Shown here one piece after another: positions 6,329-6,360 of a DNA stretch of 6,360 nt; positions within the stretch are counted from its first letter, which is position 1; each line of letters begins with the position of its first letter. The DNA lies in assembly GCA_002315745.1 (NCBI GenBank), contig DCID01000001.1, forward strand, positions 2,940 to 9,299. The letters are read 5' to 3'. The notes under the pieces are model-generated. The model saw only the letters and a list, made by a program, of their open reading frames with translations, had not been told where the DNA came from and searched no databases. A program made the translations under genes and the position numbers. This DNA is from Bacteroidales bacterium UBA1735. GTDB taxonomy: Bacteria > Bacteroidota > Bacteroidia > Bacteroidales > Paludibacteraceae.

Positions 6329-6360
6329 ATATATAATAAGTAATAAAATCGACTGCAAAG

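Noticed and set aside
6328..6359. Possible Bacteroidota-type promoter: TTTG at 6356-6359 (minus) with TATATATA about 20 nt downstream
   Set aside because: The -7 element matches TAnnTTTG only partly, and the implied start of transcription would fall on the Shine-Dalgarno, leaving almost no leader. The real promoter probably lies beyond the window.
1..6360. CRISPR array, insertion sequence, prophage, tRNA/rRNA or defence genes
   Set aside because: No spaced direct repeats, terminal inverted repeats with transposase, structural RNA or defence-type motifs were found; coding density by ordinary genes is almost complete.

Overview
The window looks like a chromosomal piece from a Bacteroidota bacterium, most likely of the order Bacteroidales (gut, oral or rumen type; Prevotella/Paludibacter-like relatives). 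The reasons are the Lgt tail sequence style, two large modular secreted proteins with signal peptidase I leaders, and a short C-terminal tail shared by both that resembles the type IX secretion (T9SS) tails of this order. No genus can be assigned from the sequence alone.

Layout. Positions 1-375 (+) hold the C-terminal end of lgt, prolipoprotein diacylglyceryl transferase. After 20 bp comes a complete SulP-family anion transporter with a C-terminal STAS domain (396-2117, +). These two are co-directional and may be co-transcribed. One base after the sulP stop, the window switches strand. Two minus-strand genes fill the rest: 4027-6315 (762 aa) is upstream and 2119-4023 (634 aa) is downstream, only 3 nt apart, so they form a tight two-gene operon read right to left. 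No stretch over 300 bp lacks a gene; coding density is nearly complete.

The minus-strand pair is the most interesting part. Both products have cleavable, non-lipoprotein signal peptides. Both consist of beta-sandwich or OB-type modules with no recognisable enzyme domain, and both end in the same short tail. They also share one module of about 160 residues beginning NGSFE, with three cysteines at conserved spacing. It lies at the C-terminal end of the upstream protein and at the N-terminal start of the downstream protein. The 762-aa protein reads: signal peptide, concanavalin-like sandwich, Ig-like domain, two OB-like domains, NGSFE module, tail. The 634-aa protein reads: signal peptide, NGSFE module, two Ig-like domains, choice-of-anchor-J/cleaved-adhesin-like domain, tail. 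The inference is a pair of co-expressed, surface-displayed binding or adhesive proteins; the ligand is unknown.

A 7-bp tandem repeat (three copies) sits just before the C-terminal tail of the 762-aa protein. Gain or loss of one unit would remove that tail. I saw no RNA gene, CRISPR array, insertion sequence, prophage or defence gene. The window does not clearly contain a new biological system; the paired secreted proteins are the best candidate for a little-described one.
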